From the NCBI GenBank assembly GCA_015065505.1, contig SVQE01000012.1, positions 1 through 46,000 of the forward strand: a stretch of 46,000 nt of DNA, read 5' to 3'. The stretch is from Oscillospiraceae bacterium (GTDB lineage Bacteria > Bacillota > Clostridia > Oscillospirales > Acutalibacteraceae). The notes beneath the pieces are model-generated. The model was not told the origin of the DNA. It worked only from the letters and a program-made list of their open reading frames with translations, and did not search any database. Positions 16,072 to 24,186 of the stretch are shown here, piece after piece (position 1 is the first letter of the stretch; each line of letters begins with the position of its first letter). Position numbers and translations under genes: made by a program.

Positions 16072-16260
16072 TAATTACGAATTACGAGTTACAAATTACG
16101 AATTTTGGTAACTCGCTGCGCTCGGACAATAAGTTCAGACTTATGTTAAATGAACGGATGTTTTCATTTTTAATTATTCCAAATAACGAAAATGAAAAGA
16201 ATGCATTTATAAACGACGCCCAAAACTTATTGACCGGCAGAAACCTCAATTCGTCATTCG
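16072..16260 (+). repeat. ~190-bp MITE-like element, copy 2
   Basis: It starts with ttacgaa-type heptamers, then ggtaactcgctgcgctcgga, gacaataagttc, a middle with gaacggatgttttcattttt and aaataacgaaaatgaaaag, and aaaacttattgaccggcag, ending in caattcgtcattcgtaat. This is the inverted counterpart of 614-823 over its whole length, with scattered differences and small gaps. Confidence 0.78.
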
Positions 16261-16416
16261 TAATCTCGACCAACGGTTCCCAAAATTTGTTTCGGCTTGG
16301 AGCGCCGACAAATTTTGACCGTTCGGCAGTTCTTTTTGTTCGCTTCATCTGCCACCGGCAGCGCTCACAAACGAACCGTCATTCGTAATTCGTAATTATG
16401 CAAGCAAAGCTTGCAT
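16261..16416. repeat. further palindromic repeats before sigK
   Basis: The remainder of the gene-free stretch 16069-16436 holds a stem caaaatttgt (16281-16290) / acaaattttg (16308-16317), gttcg/cgaac arms flanking a gccaccggc block, another ttcgtaa heptamer pair at about 16381-16397 and a small hairpin atgcaagc/gcttgcat at 16398-16416. Confidence 0.6.
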
Positions 16417-16436
16417 ATTATTTCTCGGTGATGAAA

Positions 16437-17120
16437 ATGTTTTCTGCAATTATTTCCTTTCTGAGTGCAAATATTATCTATTTTATACTGCACATTCAAA
16501 ACACCTCTTCTTTTCCGAAACCGCTTTCGCCGAAGGAAGAAAAGGAATATCTTAAAAGAAAGCAACAGGGGGATAAGCAGGCACGCGCGGTGCTTATTGA
16601 GCGCAATCTGCGCCTTGTGAGCCACATTGTTAAAAAGTATTATTCTAAAACAAACGACACCGATGATTTGATTTCAATAGGCACAATAGGACTTATAAAG
16701 GCTATAGATTCCTTCAGCGACGATAAGGGCACACGACTTGCAACCTACGCATCACGCTGCATTGAAAACGAAATACTTATGTATTTTCGTTCTCTTAAAA
16801 AGCAGGAGGGCGATATTTCGCTTAATGATGCGCTTGAAACCGATAAGGACGGCAATCCCCTCACCGTTGAGGAAACTGTTTCAGACAGTACAGATTTAGC
16901 TGAAAACACCGAGAAAAAAGCATACTGGGAAAAGGTTAAGAAATACATTATGGATATGGAGGACGACAGAGAAAAGGAAATTATCATCCTTCGTTACGGG
17001 CTTAATAATAAAAGACCTCTCACGCAGCGCGAGGTTGCCGAGAGGCTCAACATCAGCCGTTCATATGTTTCAAGAATTGAAAAGAAAGTGCTGTGTGATA
17101 TGAGGGAATATTTAAAATGA
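16437..17120 (+). CDS. sigK: sporulation sigma factor SigK
   Basis: SigK directs late mother-cell gene expression during sporulation. From ATG 16437 the protein is 227 residues. It begins with a hydrophobic pro-region-like stretch (MFSAIISFLSANIIYFILHI), followed by FPKPLSPKEEKEYL, NLRLVSHIVKKYY, DLISIGTIGLIKAI, YASRCIENEILM and the region 4 helix TQREVAERLNISRSYVSRIE. These closely follow SigK. I prefer 16437 because ggtgatg lies just upstream; ATG 16398 sits inside a repeat hairpin. The gene is uninterrupted, so no skin-type element is present. The hydrophobic start suggests it is made as pro-SigK needing cleavage. The stop codon lies inside a perfect hairpin. Confidence 0.92.
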   Translation: MFSAIISFLSANIIYFILHIQNTSSFPKPLSPKEEKEYLKRKQQGDKQARAVLIERNLRLVSHIVKKYYSKTNDTDDLISIGTIGLIKAIDSFSDDKGTRLATYASRCIENEILMYFRSLKKQEGDISLNDALETDKDGNPLTVEETVSDSTDLAENTEKKAYWEKVKKYIMDMEDDREKEIIILRYGLNNKRPLTQREVAERLNISRSYVSRIEKKVLCDMREYLK

Positions 17121-17147
17121 GATTTGCAGGGCAAATCTCATTTTAAT
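17114..17147 (+). terminator. hairpin overlapping the sigK stop codon
   Basis: A 14-bp perfect stem (aaaatgagatttgc / gcaaatctcatttt) with a three-base loop includes the TGA stop of sigK. The Ts at the end of the stem make it terminator-like. Compare the ylbJ-like gene hairpin at 27062-27085. Confidence 0.75.
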
Positions 17148-17149
17148 TA

Positions 17150-17255
17150 AAAGTTAAAAGTGAAAAATGAAGAGTGAAAAGTTTTAGTTACTCGGCGTTG
17201 AACGCCTCGGACAATAAACTAATTGACCGAACGAAATGAGAAACCTCAATTCTTC
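17150..17255. repeat. heptamer-type intergenic repeat between sigK and the amidase
   Basis: Degenerate units agtgaaa, aatgaag, agtgaaa, agtttta are followed by a ggcgttgaacgcc hairpin and a tcggacaataa / gaccgaacgaaatgag block like the one at 57-100. Confidence 0.6.
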
Positions 17256-17258
17256 ACT

Positions 17259-17293
17259 AAATAATGCTTTATCGCCACGATGAAGCATTATTT
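17259..17293 (-). terminator. hairpin at the end of the amidase gene
   Basis: Arms aaataatgctt and aagcattattt are perfect inverted repeats around a 13-base loop; the amidase stop codon (17288-17290) lies within one arm. Confidence 0.65.
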
Positions 17294-17770
17294 AACATTG
17301 CCACCAATAATATGAATACCCTTTGCTTCTTTATAATCATAAGTATTAATCGGGCGCATATATTCATCAACGCTGTGTGCTGCAACAAGGGGTATATCTG
17401 CATTAAAGCCAACAACTATTACAGTGTGGTATATTTCGGTTTCATTTTTCAAAACTATGAAATCACCGATTTCAAGCTGACTTATATTTCTTGCCGCTGC
17501 AAACGGTCCTTCCCCTGTATTATTCATCATAAAGCGATAAAAGTATTCGGCGGAGCTCCAGGCTGCAGCACGGTTATTAAGGGAAATATAATACCATCCC
17601 GTATCCTTTGTGAAATTCATAATCGGGCAGCCTTCTAAAAGGCATTGTGACGCAAAATTAGTGCAGTCGCCGCCGATTCCTTCAAAATCATAGTAATCGG
17701 GATTTCTGCCGAAAGCCCACCTTTTTGCATATTCAACCGCCTTTTTCCGATTATACTCAACAAAATTCAT
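17288..17770 (-). CDS. Amidase_6-type CHAP/NlpC-like amidase domain protein
   Basis: The 160 residues carry the hallmark YDFEGIGGDCTNFASQCLL (catalytic Cys in GDCTNFASQ at about 35-43), an opening YNRKKAVEYAKRWAFGRNP, and a later YHTVIVVG plus VAAHSVDEYMRP that should supply the His. The family is a papain-like putative cell-wall amidase of Firmicutes, often part of larger secreted proteins. Here it stands alone with no signal peptide, so it may act in the mother cell or be released on lysis. Downstream of GtrA on the same strand but separated by a hairpin; it converges on sigK. Confidence 0.88.
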   Translation of the reverse strand: MNFVEYNRKKAVEYAKRWAFGRNPDYYDFEGIGGDCTNFASQCLLEGCPIMNFTKDTGWYYISLNNRAAAWSSAEYFYRFMMNNTGEGPFAAARNISQLEIGDFIVLKNETEIYHTVIVVGFNADIPLVAAHSVDEYMRPINTYDYKEAKGIHIIGGNVK

Positions 17771-17818
17771 AAGCCATTCCCCACCATAATTATTATATTA
17801 ATTATAGCGGAAATAGTG

Positions 17819-17849
17819 AAAGCGCCCGAAGGAAACCTTCGGGCGCTTT
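17819..17849 (-). terminator. strong GC hairpin after the GtrA-like gene
   Basis: Stem aaagcgcccgaagg / ccttcgggcgcttt with a three-base loop sits between the GtrA-like and amidase genes and would end the leftward operon. The T run is short on the minus strand. Confidence 0.75.
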
Positions 17850-17870
17850 TTAATACATATTAGTTTTAAA

Positions 17871-18713
17871 TTATTCAGCTGCTGCTTCTTCAACAACCTC
17901 TTCAGCTTCTGCTTCAATTTCGCCCTTCTTCTCTTTGAATAAAACGAATTTTTCCATCGGGAAGAGAACAACCATCTGAACGAAGCCTGCTGCAAGACCG
18001 CCGATTGTTCTTGCTGCACCTCTTATAACTTCACTGTTGAAGCTGCCAAGCCATCCGTAAAGAACGCCCTGAAGCCATGTTGAGAAGAGAATAAGAGCAA
18101 TCATAAGAACAATATAGATTGCAAACATATATTTAGGTGCATTGGTTTTGAAGGTTGTTTTCATATTCTGAATGTAGCCATAGATATTTGCAATAAGGTT
18201 TGAAAGGAAGAATGGAAGAAGGTAGCCCCATGTAACCGTTCCTGCAACAATCGAACCGTTTTGAATATCAAAACCAAGAACATACTTGCTGATATCGCTA
18301 TAAGTTGTGAGCTGAGTTTTGAAGATTTTGAACTCTTCAACACCGATAATGCCCTTAACGCTGTCCCAGTTATCGCGAACTGCATTTAAACCGTCATAAT
18401 TGAAAACAGTTACGCATTTTCTGATTGCCTCGGTTGCGGCGTCTATCCACTCACCGATGGGTGTTGTGAATACGGAAGCGTCAAAAATTGTGTTCGGTTT
18501 AAAAATTGCTGCCAGAAAATCAGGAAGTCCAACCTTGAATACTTCCATATCAAAGATAAGCGGAAGAACATTTGCAAGAACTAACTGAATGATTGTTACA
18601 AGACCGCTGACAACCATAAACTTAATGAGCTGCCAAAGCGTTTTCATAAACGAGCCTTTACCCTCAGCGGCATTATCTATTCCGCCAAGCGATATTTTTT
18701 TCTTTTCTGCCAT
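17871..18713 (-). CDS. GtrA-like multi-pass membrane protein
   Basis: The 280-residue protein has a helix pair near the N-terminus (LWQLIKFMVVSGLVTIIQLV) and a C-terminal portion with YMFAIYIVLMIALILFSTW and FPMEKFVLFKEKKG. The spaced halves resemble GtrA-type proteins, which move lipid-linked sugars in surface polysaccharide synthesis. A long insertion (about 60-190) makes it roughly twice the usual length. It ends in an acidic alanine/glutamate tail. Third gene in the operon after the hydrolase and the metallophosphoesterase. Assignment is moderate because GtrA is a weakly conserved family. Confidence 0.6.
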   Translation of the reverse strand: MAEKKKISLGGIDNAAEGKGSFMKTLWQLIKFMVVSGLVTIIQLVLANVLPLIFDMEVFKVGLPDFLAAIFKPNTIFDASVFTTPIGEWIDAATEAIRKCVTVFNYDGLNAVRDNWDSVKGIIGVEEFKIFKTQLTTYSDISKYVLGFDIQNGSIVAGTVTWGYLLPFFLSNLIANIYGYIQNMKTTFKTNAPKYMFAIYIVLMIALILFSTWLQGVLYGWLGSFNSEVIRGAARTIGGLAAGFVQMVVLFPMEKFVLFKEKKGEIEAEAEEVVEEAAAE

Positions 18714-18786
18714 AAATTAAACTCCTTTTAATTAAAATTTTAACATAAACATTATATCAGCAATAAGCCTTTATTGCAATATTTTT

Positions 18787-20433
18787 TTAGAACAGACCGA
18801 TGAGAAGGATTATCAGCCAAACAATAAGAGCTATCAAACCTGCAATAATTGCAAGGAGAAGAAGCACAAGAAGAATTAAGCAAATAAGAATCAAAACGCC
18901 TTTTTTGCTCTTCTTAACAGGGTCAACAAACTCTTTTTCTTCAAACATCTCAGGCGGTGCAGGATTGTTTTCATCATAAATCGGATAAAGCGGAAGTGTT
19001 GCATTTGCATCGCAGTAGCCGCTGTTCCAGAGAAGCGGCTCAACAAGGCTTCTTACGCTTGTTGCACCCTTGAGGAACTTGCCGATTTTAAGATGAATAA
19101 CATTGAGGAAGGAATCAACAACATTAAGAAGTCCGCAGGTGAGCTTATATTCCCTTGTTTCGGGTCCGTAGGGCGAATCGCCGCAATAAAGATTGGTAAC
19201 AAGCTCAAGAATAAAGTCAACAACCTTGTTATCCTTAATATCCTCAATATCAGCCTTTTTAAGTCCGCTTTCCTTCTTGCAAAGCTTCCATACCTTTTTG
19301 AAGGTAAGCTTATTAAGGAATTTTCCGAGCGGTTTTAATATCGGCTTTAATTTCTTTGCCTTGTCAGGTCTGATTGAAAATGCGCCTGCCATTTCAGTAA
19401 AGCGGTCGTAATCATTTGCAAGCGCCTCAAGAACGCCGCCAATCATTCCGAAGAAGAAGCCCTTCATATATTCATCAAAGGGTTTGCCGCCCGTATCAAG
19501 TCCGGGAACCTCCTTGATAATGATTGTTTCAACATCAACCTTGCCGTTTTTCGGGTCGAGTATAATATTTCTCATTGCAGGCGGACAGCCAATCATAGCA
19601 CCGCAGGCAATATCATAGAATCTGTTGCCCTTTTCGGTTGTTATGTAGCTGATATCGTGAACATGGGTATGTCCCGAAAGCATAACATTAAGACCTGCAT
19701 CAGCAAAGATTTCTCTTGTTATTGCATGGTGCTTCTGCATATCGCCCGAGCCGATTATTGCATAAAACGGTGAGGGTGAAATCATGGGATGGTGAGTCAT
19801 AGCAATAACAAACTGGTCGTTTTTATGAGCATCCTCAAGCTGCTCCATAATCCACGCCATACAGTCGTCGCTGAAGCCAGAGCCTCCGTCCGGGTCAGGT
19901 TTAAGATTATAGTCATCGTTAAGTGCAAAGAGTCTGTAACCTGGTGCAAGCTGAACAACATAGCTCATTGACTGACGATGGTAAGAAATAGCCTCCGAGG
20001 GACCGAAATCATAGTACATATCCCAGAGGTCAGCTCTGTCCTTAACAGCGGGAACCTGAATTTCATTATCGCCGTCGTAGCCCTTTGTATAGCCCTCTCC
20101 CCTGTAGTCATGGGTTGCGGTTATAACATAAATTCTCTTGCCCCTCTTTTTGAGGTCGTAGAGCATTTCAATGAATTCCTCGTGTGAGGTTATCTCGCCG
20201 TCCTTCGTGGTATCGCCCGAAAGCACAATAATATCCGTTGAGGTATCCTCGCACAGAATATCAAAGCCTGCTTTGATTACCAAATCAGAATCCTTGATAA
20301 CCTTCTGGCTTTTCGATTCGGCATTTTCGTAAGCCTTACCCTCAGTTCCGTTTTTTCTTGAGTAATAATGCAAGTCCGTTATAAACTGTATTTTTAACGG
20401 CTCGTTATTACTTCCGAAGATTTTTTCAGCCAT
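18787..20433 (-). CDS. membrane-anchored metallophosphoesterase
   Basis: A calcineurin-like phosphoesterase domain fills about residues 12-290. The metal sites are FITDLHYYS, IIVLSGDTTKDG, VITATHDYRG (the family usually has GNHD; here ATHD), MTHHPMIS and LSGHTHVHD. A long C-terminal region of unknown type follows. The protein ends with 30 or so hydrophobic residues starting at KKGVLILICLILL, a C-terminal membrane anchor. There is no signal peptide, so the catalytic domain probably faces the cytosol unless topology is inverted. The 548-residue size is large for the family. It lies between the hydrolase and the GtrA-like gene with gaps of about 40-75 bases. Substrate unknown. Confidence 0.85.
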   Translation of the reverse strand: MAEKIFGSNNEPLKIQFITDLHYYSRKNGTEGKAYENAESKSQKVIKDSDLVIKAGFDILCEDTSTDIIVLSGDTTKDGEITSHEEFIEMLYDLKKRGKRIYVITATHDYRGEGYTKGYDGDNEIQVPAVKDRADLWDMYYDFGPSEAISYHRQSMSYVVQLAPGYRLFALNDDYNLKPDPDGGSGFSDDCMAWIMEQLEDAHKNDQFVIAMTHHPMISPSPFYAIIGSGDMQKHHAITREIFADAGLNVMLSGHTHVHDISYITTEKGNRFYDIACGAMIGCPPAMRNIILDPKNGKVDVETIIIKEVPGLDTGGKPFDEYMKGFFFGMIGGVLEALANDYDRFTEMAGAFSIRPDKAKKLKPILKPLGKFLNKLTFKKVWKLCKKESGLKKADIEDIKDNKVVDFILELVTNLYCGDSPYGPETREYKLTCGLLNVVDSFLNVIHLKIGKFLKGATSVRSLVEPLLWNSGYCDANATLPLYPIYDENNPAPPEMFEEKEFVDPVKKSKKGVLILICLILLVLLLLAIIAGLIALIVWLIILLIGLF

Positions 20434-20471
20434 AACAATTCCTCTTTCATTTTTTACATAAATTTTTACTG

Positions 20472-23135
20472 TTAGAATATTCTCAGAACTCCGCCTTTAA
20501 CATCGGAGTTGAAGGTGAATTCAAGGCAGCCGCCGTTTCTTCTGTTAAACGAAACGGGTTCGCCGTCTAAGAACGCCTGATATATTTCATCCTCTTTAAG
20601 AGTAACAATGATTGAATATCTGTCGCTGTTACCGAAATACTTGAATGAAATCTCGGCAGTTGTGTCGGTTGTTTTCTGATAATCCGTCCAAACATCAAAG
20701 CCGCTTGTAACTGTTTGCGGTTTATAGTATGCGTTAGCCCAGATGCATATGGGTGCCGAAAGACCGCCGAAGTTGTGGAACCAGCCTCCCCTTTGAGTAT
20801 CTATGCCGAAGCATTCAAAGGTGAAATATGAAAAATCGGTTTCCTTCTTCCATATTTCAAGCGCTCTGTGGGCAATTTCATAGGCAAAATCAACCTCGCC
20901 GTTATCAAGCATTGCCTTATATACAAACCACTGGTGGCTCATCCATACATTGCCGTTCCAATAGCCGTCCTGCATATAATACGAAGCGCTCATATCAACT
21001 GCGCTGATGCCCGATTTTGAAAACATTTCGGCAGGATTTTTAAGATGCTCAATAAGCCTCTGCCTGCGTTCCTCGGGTGCTGCGCCTGCAATAAGCGGAT
21101 ATATTCCGTCAAAGCCCTTGTTCCAGTTTTCGCCGTCCTTTGTTTTCATAATATACGGCTTTTCTTTATCATACATTGTGTAGCCGTAATAGCCCGATTC
21201 CTCGTCCCACGCAAGCTCGTTAAGCGCCTTAGTTGAACGCTCGATATCCTCATCAAATTCCTTGATATCCTCGGTTTTGCCGAGATATACCGCAGTCATT
21301 CTGAGGATTTTTGCAGCCCTTATAGCCTGAGAAGTTGAAATGCAGGGGCAGCTGTATTCCTCTGCTTTATTCCTTATCATTTCAAGCTGAACGGGGTTAT
21401 CATCCATTCCCGAGCTTGAATACCAGTAATCATATGTAGTTAAAAGTCCGTTGCCGAATTTTGCACAGGTTGAGCCGTTTGTTCTGCCCTGAATAAATTC
21501 GTAGTAGAGCTTCATTTTATCATAGAGATAAACAAGCTCGCTCTTATCGTTTGTTCTCTTTAAAAGCTCCTGATACTGCTCAAACTGGGTTGGAACAAGC
21601 GAACCGTGAAGCAGGAAGCAATAGTCGTTGTTATCCGAAGAATTCAGATACATATCAAGAACATATTTGCAAAGCTTGTTTGAGGTTTCAAGAAGTCCCA
21701 TTCCTATAAAGCCCGAATCCCAGGTATAGAAGGAATCCCAGCGCTTTCCGGGTGTGTGGTGAATAACATATTCACCGTAGCGGTAAACAGGATAAACAAC
21801 ATTCGTAAGAAGTGTTGCTTTTAAGATATTTGTTGAAAGCTTATATCTTTCGCCGCATCTGTTATAGTTAACATCCTGAGCATTTCTGTTTGCTTTGAAA
21901 TAGATGTATTCATATTCCTCTTCGCTCTTCGGGAACACATCGCCCTTTGCAATAACCGCATATTCAATATGGCTTGAATGAGGGTCAATGAATATTGATT
22001 TAATAAGCGTGTTCTGGAAGAAGCCCTGGTCGCTGTGCTTTCTTTCAAAAACCTTTGAGAAGGTTTCTGTTAAATCGTCATAAGTAACATCGCCGTTTGA
22101 AAGTCTGTTAATCAGCGCATCCTCAAGGCTGCCGCTGTTAAGCGTTCTGTGGCGTGTGTTTTTATTAAAGGTTAAAACAGTAAAATCGCAGTCGTCGTAA
22201 TCGTAGCTTAGCTTGGTTTTAAAGCCCCAGTCCTGCTTATCAACTGTGATTTCGGGAATAATATTATGCTGAGTGAGCTTTGCCGAAACCTCTTCGCCCT
22301 TTTCAACAACAGCAAGGAAATCAAGCTCTATTCCTCCCCTGCCCAGGCTGATGAATTCGGGGTTTTCAGTGAATTCAAAGTAACCGATTCTTAACTCATC
22401 GCTCGGTTCAAAATAATAGTTTTTACCGCAGCATTCAAACTCGGCAGCTGTTCCCGAGGTTGTTCGGTATCTTATTGCAAAAACAGGATTTTCAAATCCT
22501 TCAGCGCTGATTTTATAGCTTACGCTGTCGCCCTTTTCCTCACCGAAGGGCTTAAAAAATCTGTAGTGCACATGGTTGTTTTCAAAGCGGTCGCCAAGAC
22601 CCGAGCGTCCCCAGAAATCTCTGTCGCGGAAGGTGCCTTTAAAAAGTCCGTCGGGATTCTGCTCGTCCCACGGTCTTTTGTTTACATAGTTAAAGCTTTC
22701 GTAATCAACAGCGTTTATAACCTTTGATTTTTCGGGAAGAATAAGCTCTATATCTTTTGCGCTCGGAAATTCAAGTGATGAAAACAGATTAATAACAGCA
22801 TTCTGCTTTAAATCGGTGTTGTTATTAATACAGATTCTTGCAAGATATGATTCGTCGTCTATTTTAGAAAAAGAAACATCCGCATAAACCATATCCTTCC
22901 ACAAAAGCTCATATCTGTAGGAATAATAGCTGAAATCCTCGTTGCACTGCCACAAATGATATGCGGAAGGAACCGTTACATTGGGAACGGGAGTTGAGGA
23001 ATTCCAGAGTGTGGGATGTATTGTGAAATCAAAACGGGCACCCATATCGTGCAGGTTTTCGATTACTCTTGATAATCCCATATATTTCTTTGAATATGCG
23101 CCCCAAAGAGGCATTTTTTTATATGAATCTGCCAT
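20472..23135 (-). CDS. GH63/GH37-like (alpha/alpha)6-barrel glycoside hydrolase
   Basis: From ATG 23135 (ggag nine bases before it) the protein is 887 residues with no signal peptide, so it is cytosolic. The N-terminal half is a beta-rich domain; the C-terminal half shows the barrel typical of GH63/GH37: RWDSFYTWDSGFIGMGLLE, TYDYWYSSSGMDDNPVQ with Asp578/Asp579 as the likely acid, GYWNGNVWMSHQWFVYKAML and FTFECFGIDTQRGGWFHNFG with a likely catalytic Glu. Related enzymes cleave terminal alpha-glucose or alpha-mannose from oligosaccharides or glycerate conjugates. The substrate is open. It leads a three-gene minus-strand operon from a good promoter. Confidence 0.8.
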   Translation of the reverse strand: MADSYKKMPLWGAYSKKYMGLSRVIENLHDMGARFDFTIHPTLWNSSTPVPNVTVPSAYHLWQCNEDFSYYSYRYELLWKDMVYADVSFSKIDDESYLARICINNNTDLKQNAVINLFSSLEFPSAKDIELILPEKSKVINAVDYESFNYVNKRPWDEQNPDGLFKGTFRDRDFWGRSGLGDRFENNHVHYRFFKPFGEEKGDSVSYKISAEGFENPVFAIRYRTTSGTAAEFECCGKNYYFEPSDELRIGYFEFTENPEFISLGRGGIELDFLAVVEKGEEVSAKLTQHNIIPEITVDKQDWGFKTKLSYDYDDCDFTVLTFNKNTRHRTLNSGSLEDALINRLSNGDVTYDDLTETFSKVFERKHSDQGFFQNTLIKSIFIDPHSSHIEYAVIAKGDVFPKSEEEYEYIYFKANRNAQDVNYNRCGERYKLSTNILKATLLTNVVYPVYRYGEYVIHHTPGKRWDSFYTWDSGFIGMGLLETSNKLCKYVLDMYLNSSDNNDYCFLLHGSLVPTQFEQYQELLKRTNDKSELVYLYDKMKLYYEFIQGRTNGSTCAKFGNGLLTTYDYWYSSSGMDDNPVQLEMIRNKAEEYSCPCISTSQAIRAAKILRMTAVYLGKTEDIKEFDEDIERSTKALNELAWDEESGYYGYTMYDKEKPYIMKTKDGENWNKGFDGIYPLIAGAAPEERRQRLIEHLKNPAEMFSKSGISAVDMSASYYMQDGYWNGNVWMSHQWFVYKAMLDNGEVDFAYEIAHRALEIWKKETDFSYFTFECFGIDTQRGGWFHNFGGLSAPICIWANAYYKPQTVTSGFDVWTDYQKTTDTTAEISFKYFGNSDRYSIIVTLKEDEIYQAFLDGEPVSFNRRNGGCLEFTFNSDVKGGVLRIF

Positions 23136-23166
23136 AGTTTTTTCTCCAAAGAACCTTAATAATATC

Positions 23167-23195
23167 ATTATGTTAGAATAATGACTAAAAGTCAA
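23167..23195 (-). promoter_or_regulatory. promoter of the hydrolase operon
   Basis: On the minus strand TTGACT (23195-23190) and CATAAT (23172-23167) are 17 bases apart, about 30 bases before the ATG at 23135. Confidence 0.72.
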
Positions 23196-23250
23196 TATAA
23201 TATTTTTAAAAGTTTTATTAATAATTATATTTTACACTAATAATTATATA

Positions 23251-23279
23251 TTGACAAAAATCGTTTTATAAAGTAATAT
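23251..23279 (+). promoter_or_regulatory. promoter of the exopolysaccharide kinase operon
   Basis: TTGACA at 23251-23256 and TAATAT at 23274-23279 with a 17-base spacer. Transcription would begin near 23286, immediately before a folded leader. Confidence 0.78.
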
Positions 23280-23288
23280 ATTTTTTAG

Positions 23289-23330
23289 GGCAAAATGGGC
23301 ACTGCTAAATCTGTGCAATTTGATTTTGCC
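23289..23330 (+). promoter_or_regulatory. leader hairpin before the Wzz-like gene
   Basis: Outer arms ggcaaaa (23289-23295) and ttttgcc (23324-23330) enclose an inner gcac/gtgc stem. It would form the very start of the transcript. It matches no riboswitch I recognise. Confidence 0.45.
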
Positions 23331-23367
23331 GTGCAAAACATTATTTGAAAAAGGATGAATAATTGTT

Positions 23368-24186
23368 ATGAATATTGATGCTAATGTTCAAAAAATAATA
23401 TTTGCAGTACTCAGAAGATGGAAACTGCTGGTAGTATTTGCGCTTATAGGTGTGCTTATGGGTTATTTCTACACCTCCCATTTCACAACACTCACCTATT
23501 CATCGGATGTTAAGTTCCTTGCTTATGCTGTTGACGGAAATGATGACCTTGGTGAAATCAGTCCATCTTCATCAAGCGGAAACTCAAACGAGTATGTTCG
23601 AACCAGTAACACAAGTAAGATGAACTACGCTATGAAAATGCTTCCGACCTACGTTGAGGTTATGAACACCAACGAATTTATGACGAAGGTTACGAATGCG
23701 CTCAACAAGAATCTTAATTCAAACTACTCAGTAGGAACAATCAAGAATTCCATTGAAATCGAGCTTATTGAAGACACTGCAATTTTTGATATGAAGGTTA
23801 CAACAACAAATGCTGAGCTTTCATATAACATTGCAAAGCAGCTTGAAACCTCTGTTCCTCAGATGATGAAGCAAACAAACAATTCACTTGTTCATGCATC
23901 AGTTCAGGATAAGGCTGTTAAGGCAGCATCCGCAGGAAGCCTCGGATATCCCAAGAAATGTGCAATCGGTGCAGTTATAGGAATTGTTATTGCAGCTGCA
24001 TATGTTGTTCTCAGAACTCTGTTTGATGTCAGAATCAAATCGAGCGACGAGCTTTCAGATAAGTATAACATTCCCGTTCTCGGTTCAATCCCGAACTTCA
24101 GTTCAGGCTCAACTCCGAGAGCAAATGTTCAGCAGGCTCAGGCTTCCGCAGAACAGAAACCCCAGCAGAAAGGAGAGGATAAATAA
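23368..24186 (+). CDS. Wzz-type polysaccharide chain-length regulator / BY-kinase activator
   Basis: The 272-residue protein has two membrane helices, near 17-36 (LLVVFALIGVLMGYFYT) and near 197-216 (CAIGAVIGIVIAAAYVVL), with an external loop between them. After the second helix comes FDVRIKSSDELSDKYNIPVL, the standard cytosolic tail of CapA/YwqC/CpsC proteins that binds and activates the partner kinase. Its stop codon overlaps the kinase ATG. Together with the kinase and the PHP phosphatase it controls capsule or exopolysaccharide export; the glycosyltransferases are not in this window. Confidence 0.9.
   Translation: MNIDANVQKIIFAVLRRWKLLVVFALIGVLMGYFYTSHFTTLTYSSDVKFLAYAVDGNDDLGEISPSSSSGNSNEYVRTSNTSKMNYAMKMLPTYVEVMNTNEFMTKVTNALNKNLNSNYSVGTIKNSIEIELIEDTAIFDMKVTTTNAELSYNIAKQLETSVPQMMKQTNNSLVHASVQDKAVKAASAGSLGYPKKCAIGAVIGIVIAAAYVVLRTLFDVRIKSSDELSDKYNIPVLGSIPNFSSGSTPRANVQQAQASAEQKPQQKGEDK

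Noticed and set aside
23281-23340. Known riboswitch before the Wzz-like gene
   Set aside because: No conserved core of c-di-GMP, preQ1, SAM or other classes I know could be matched; kept only as an unnamed leader hairpin.
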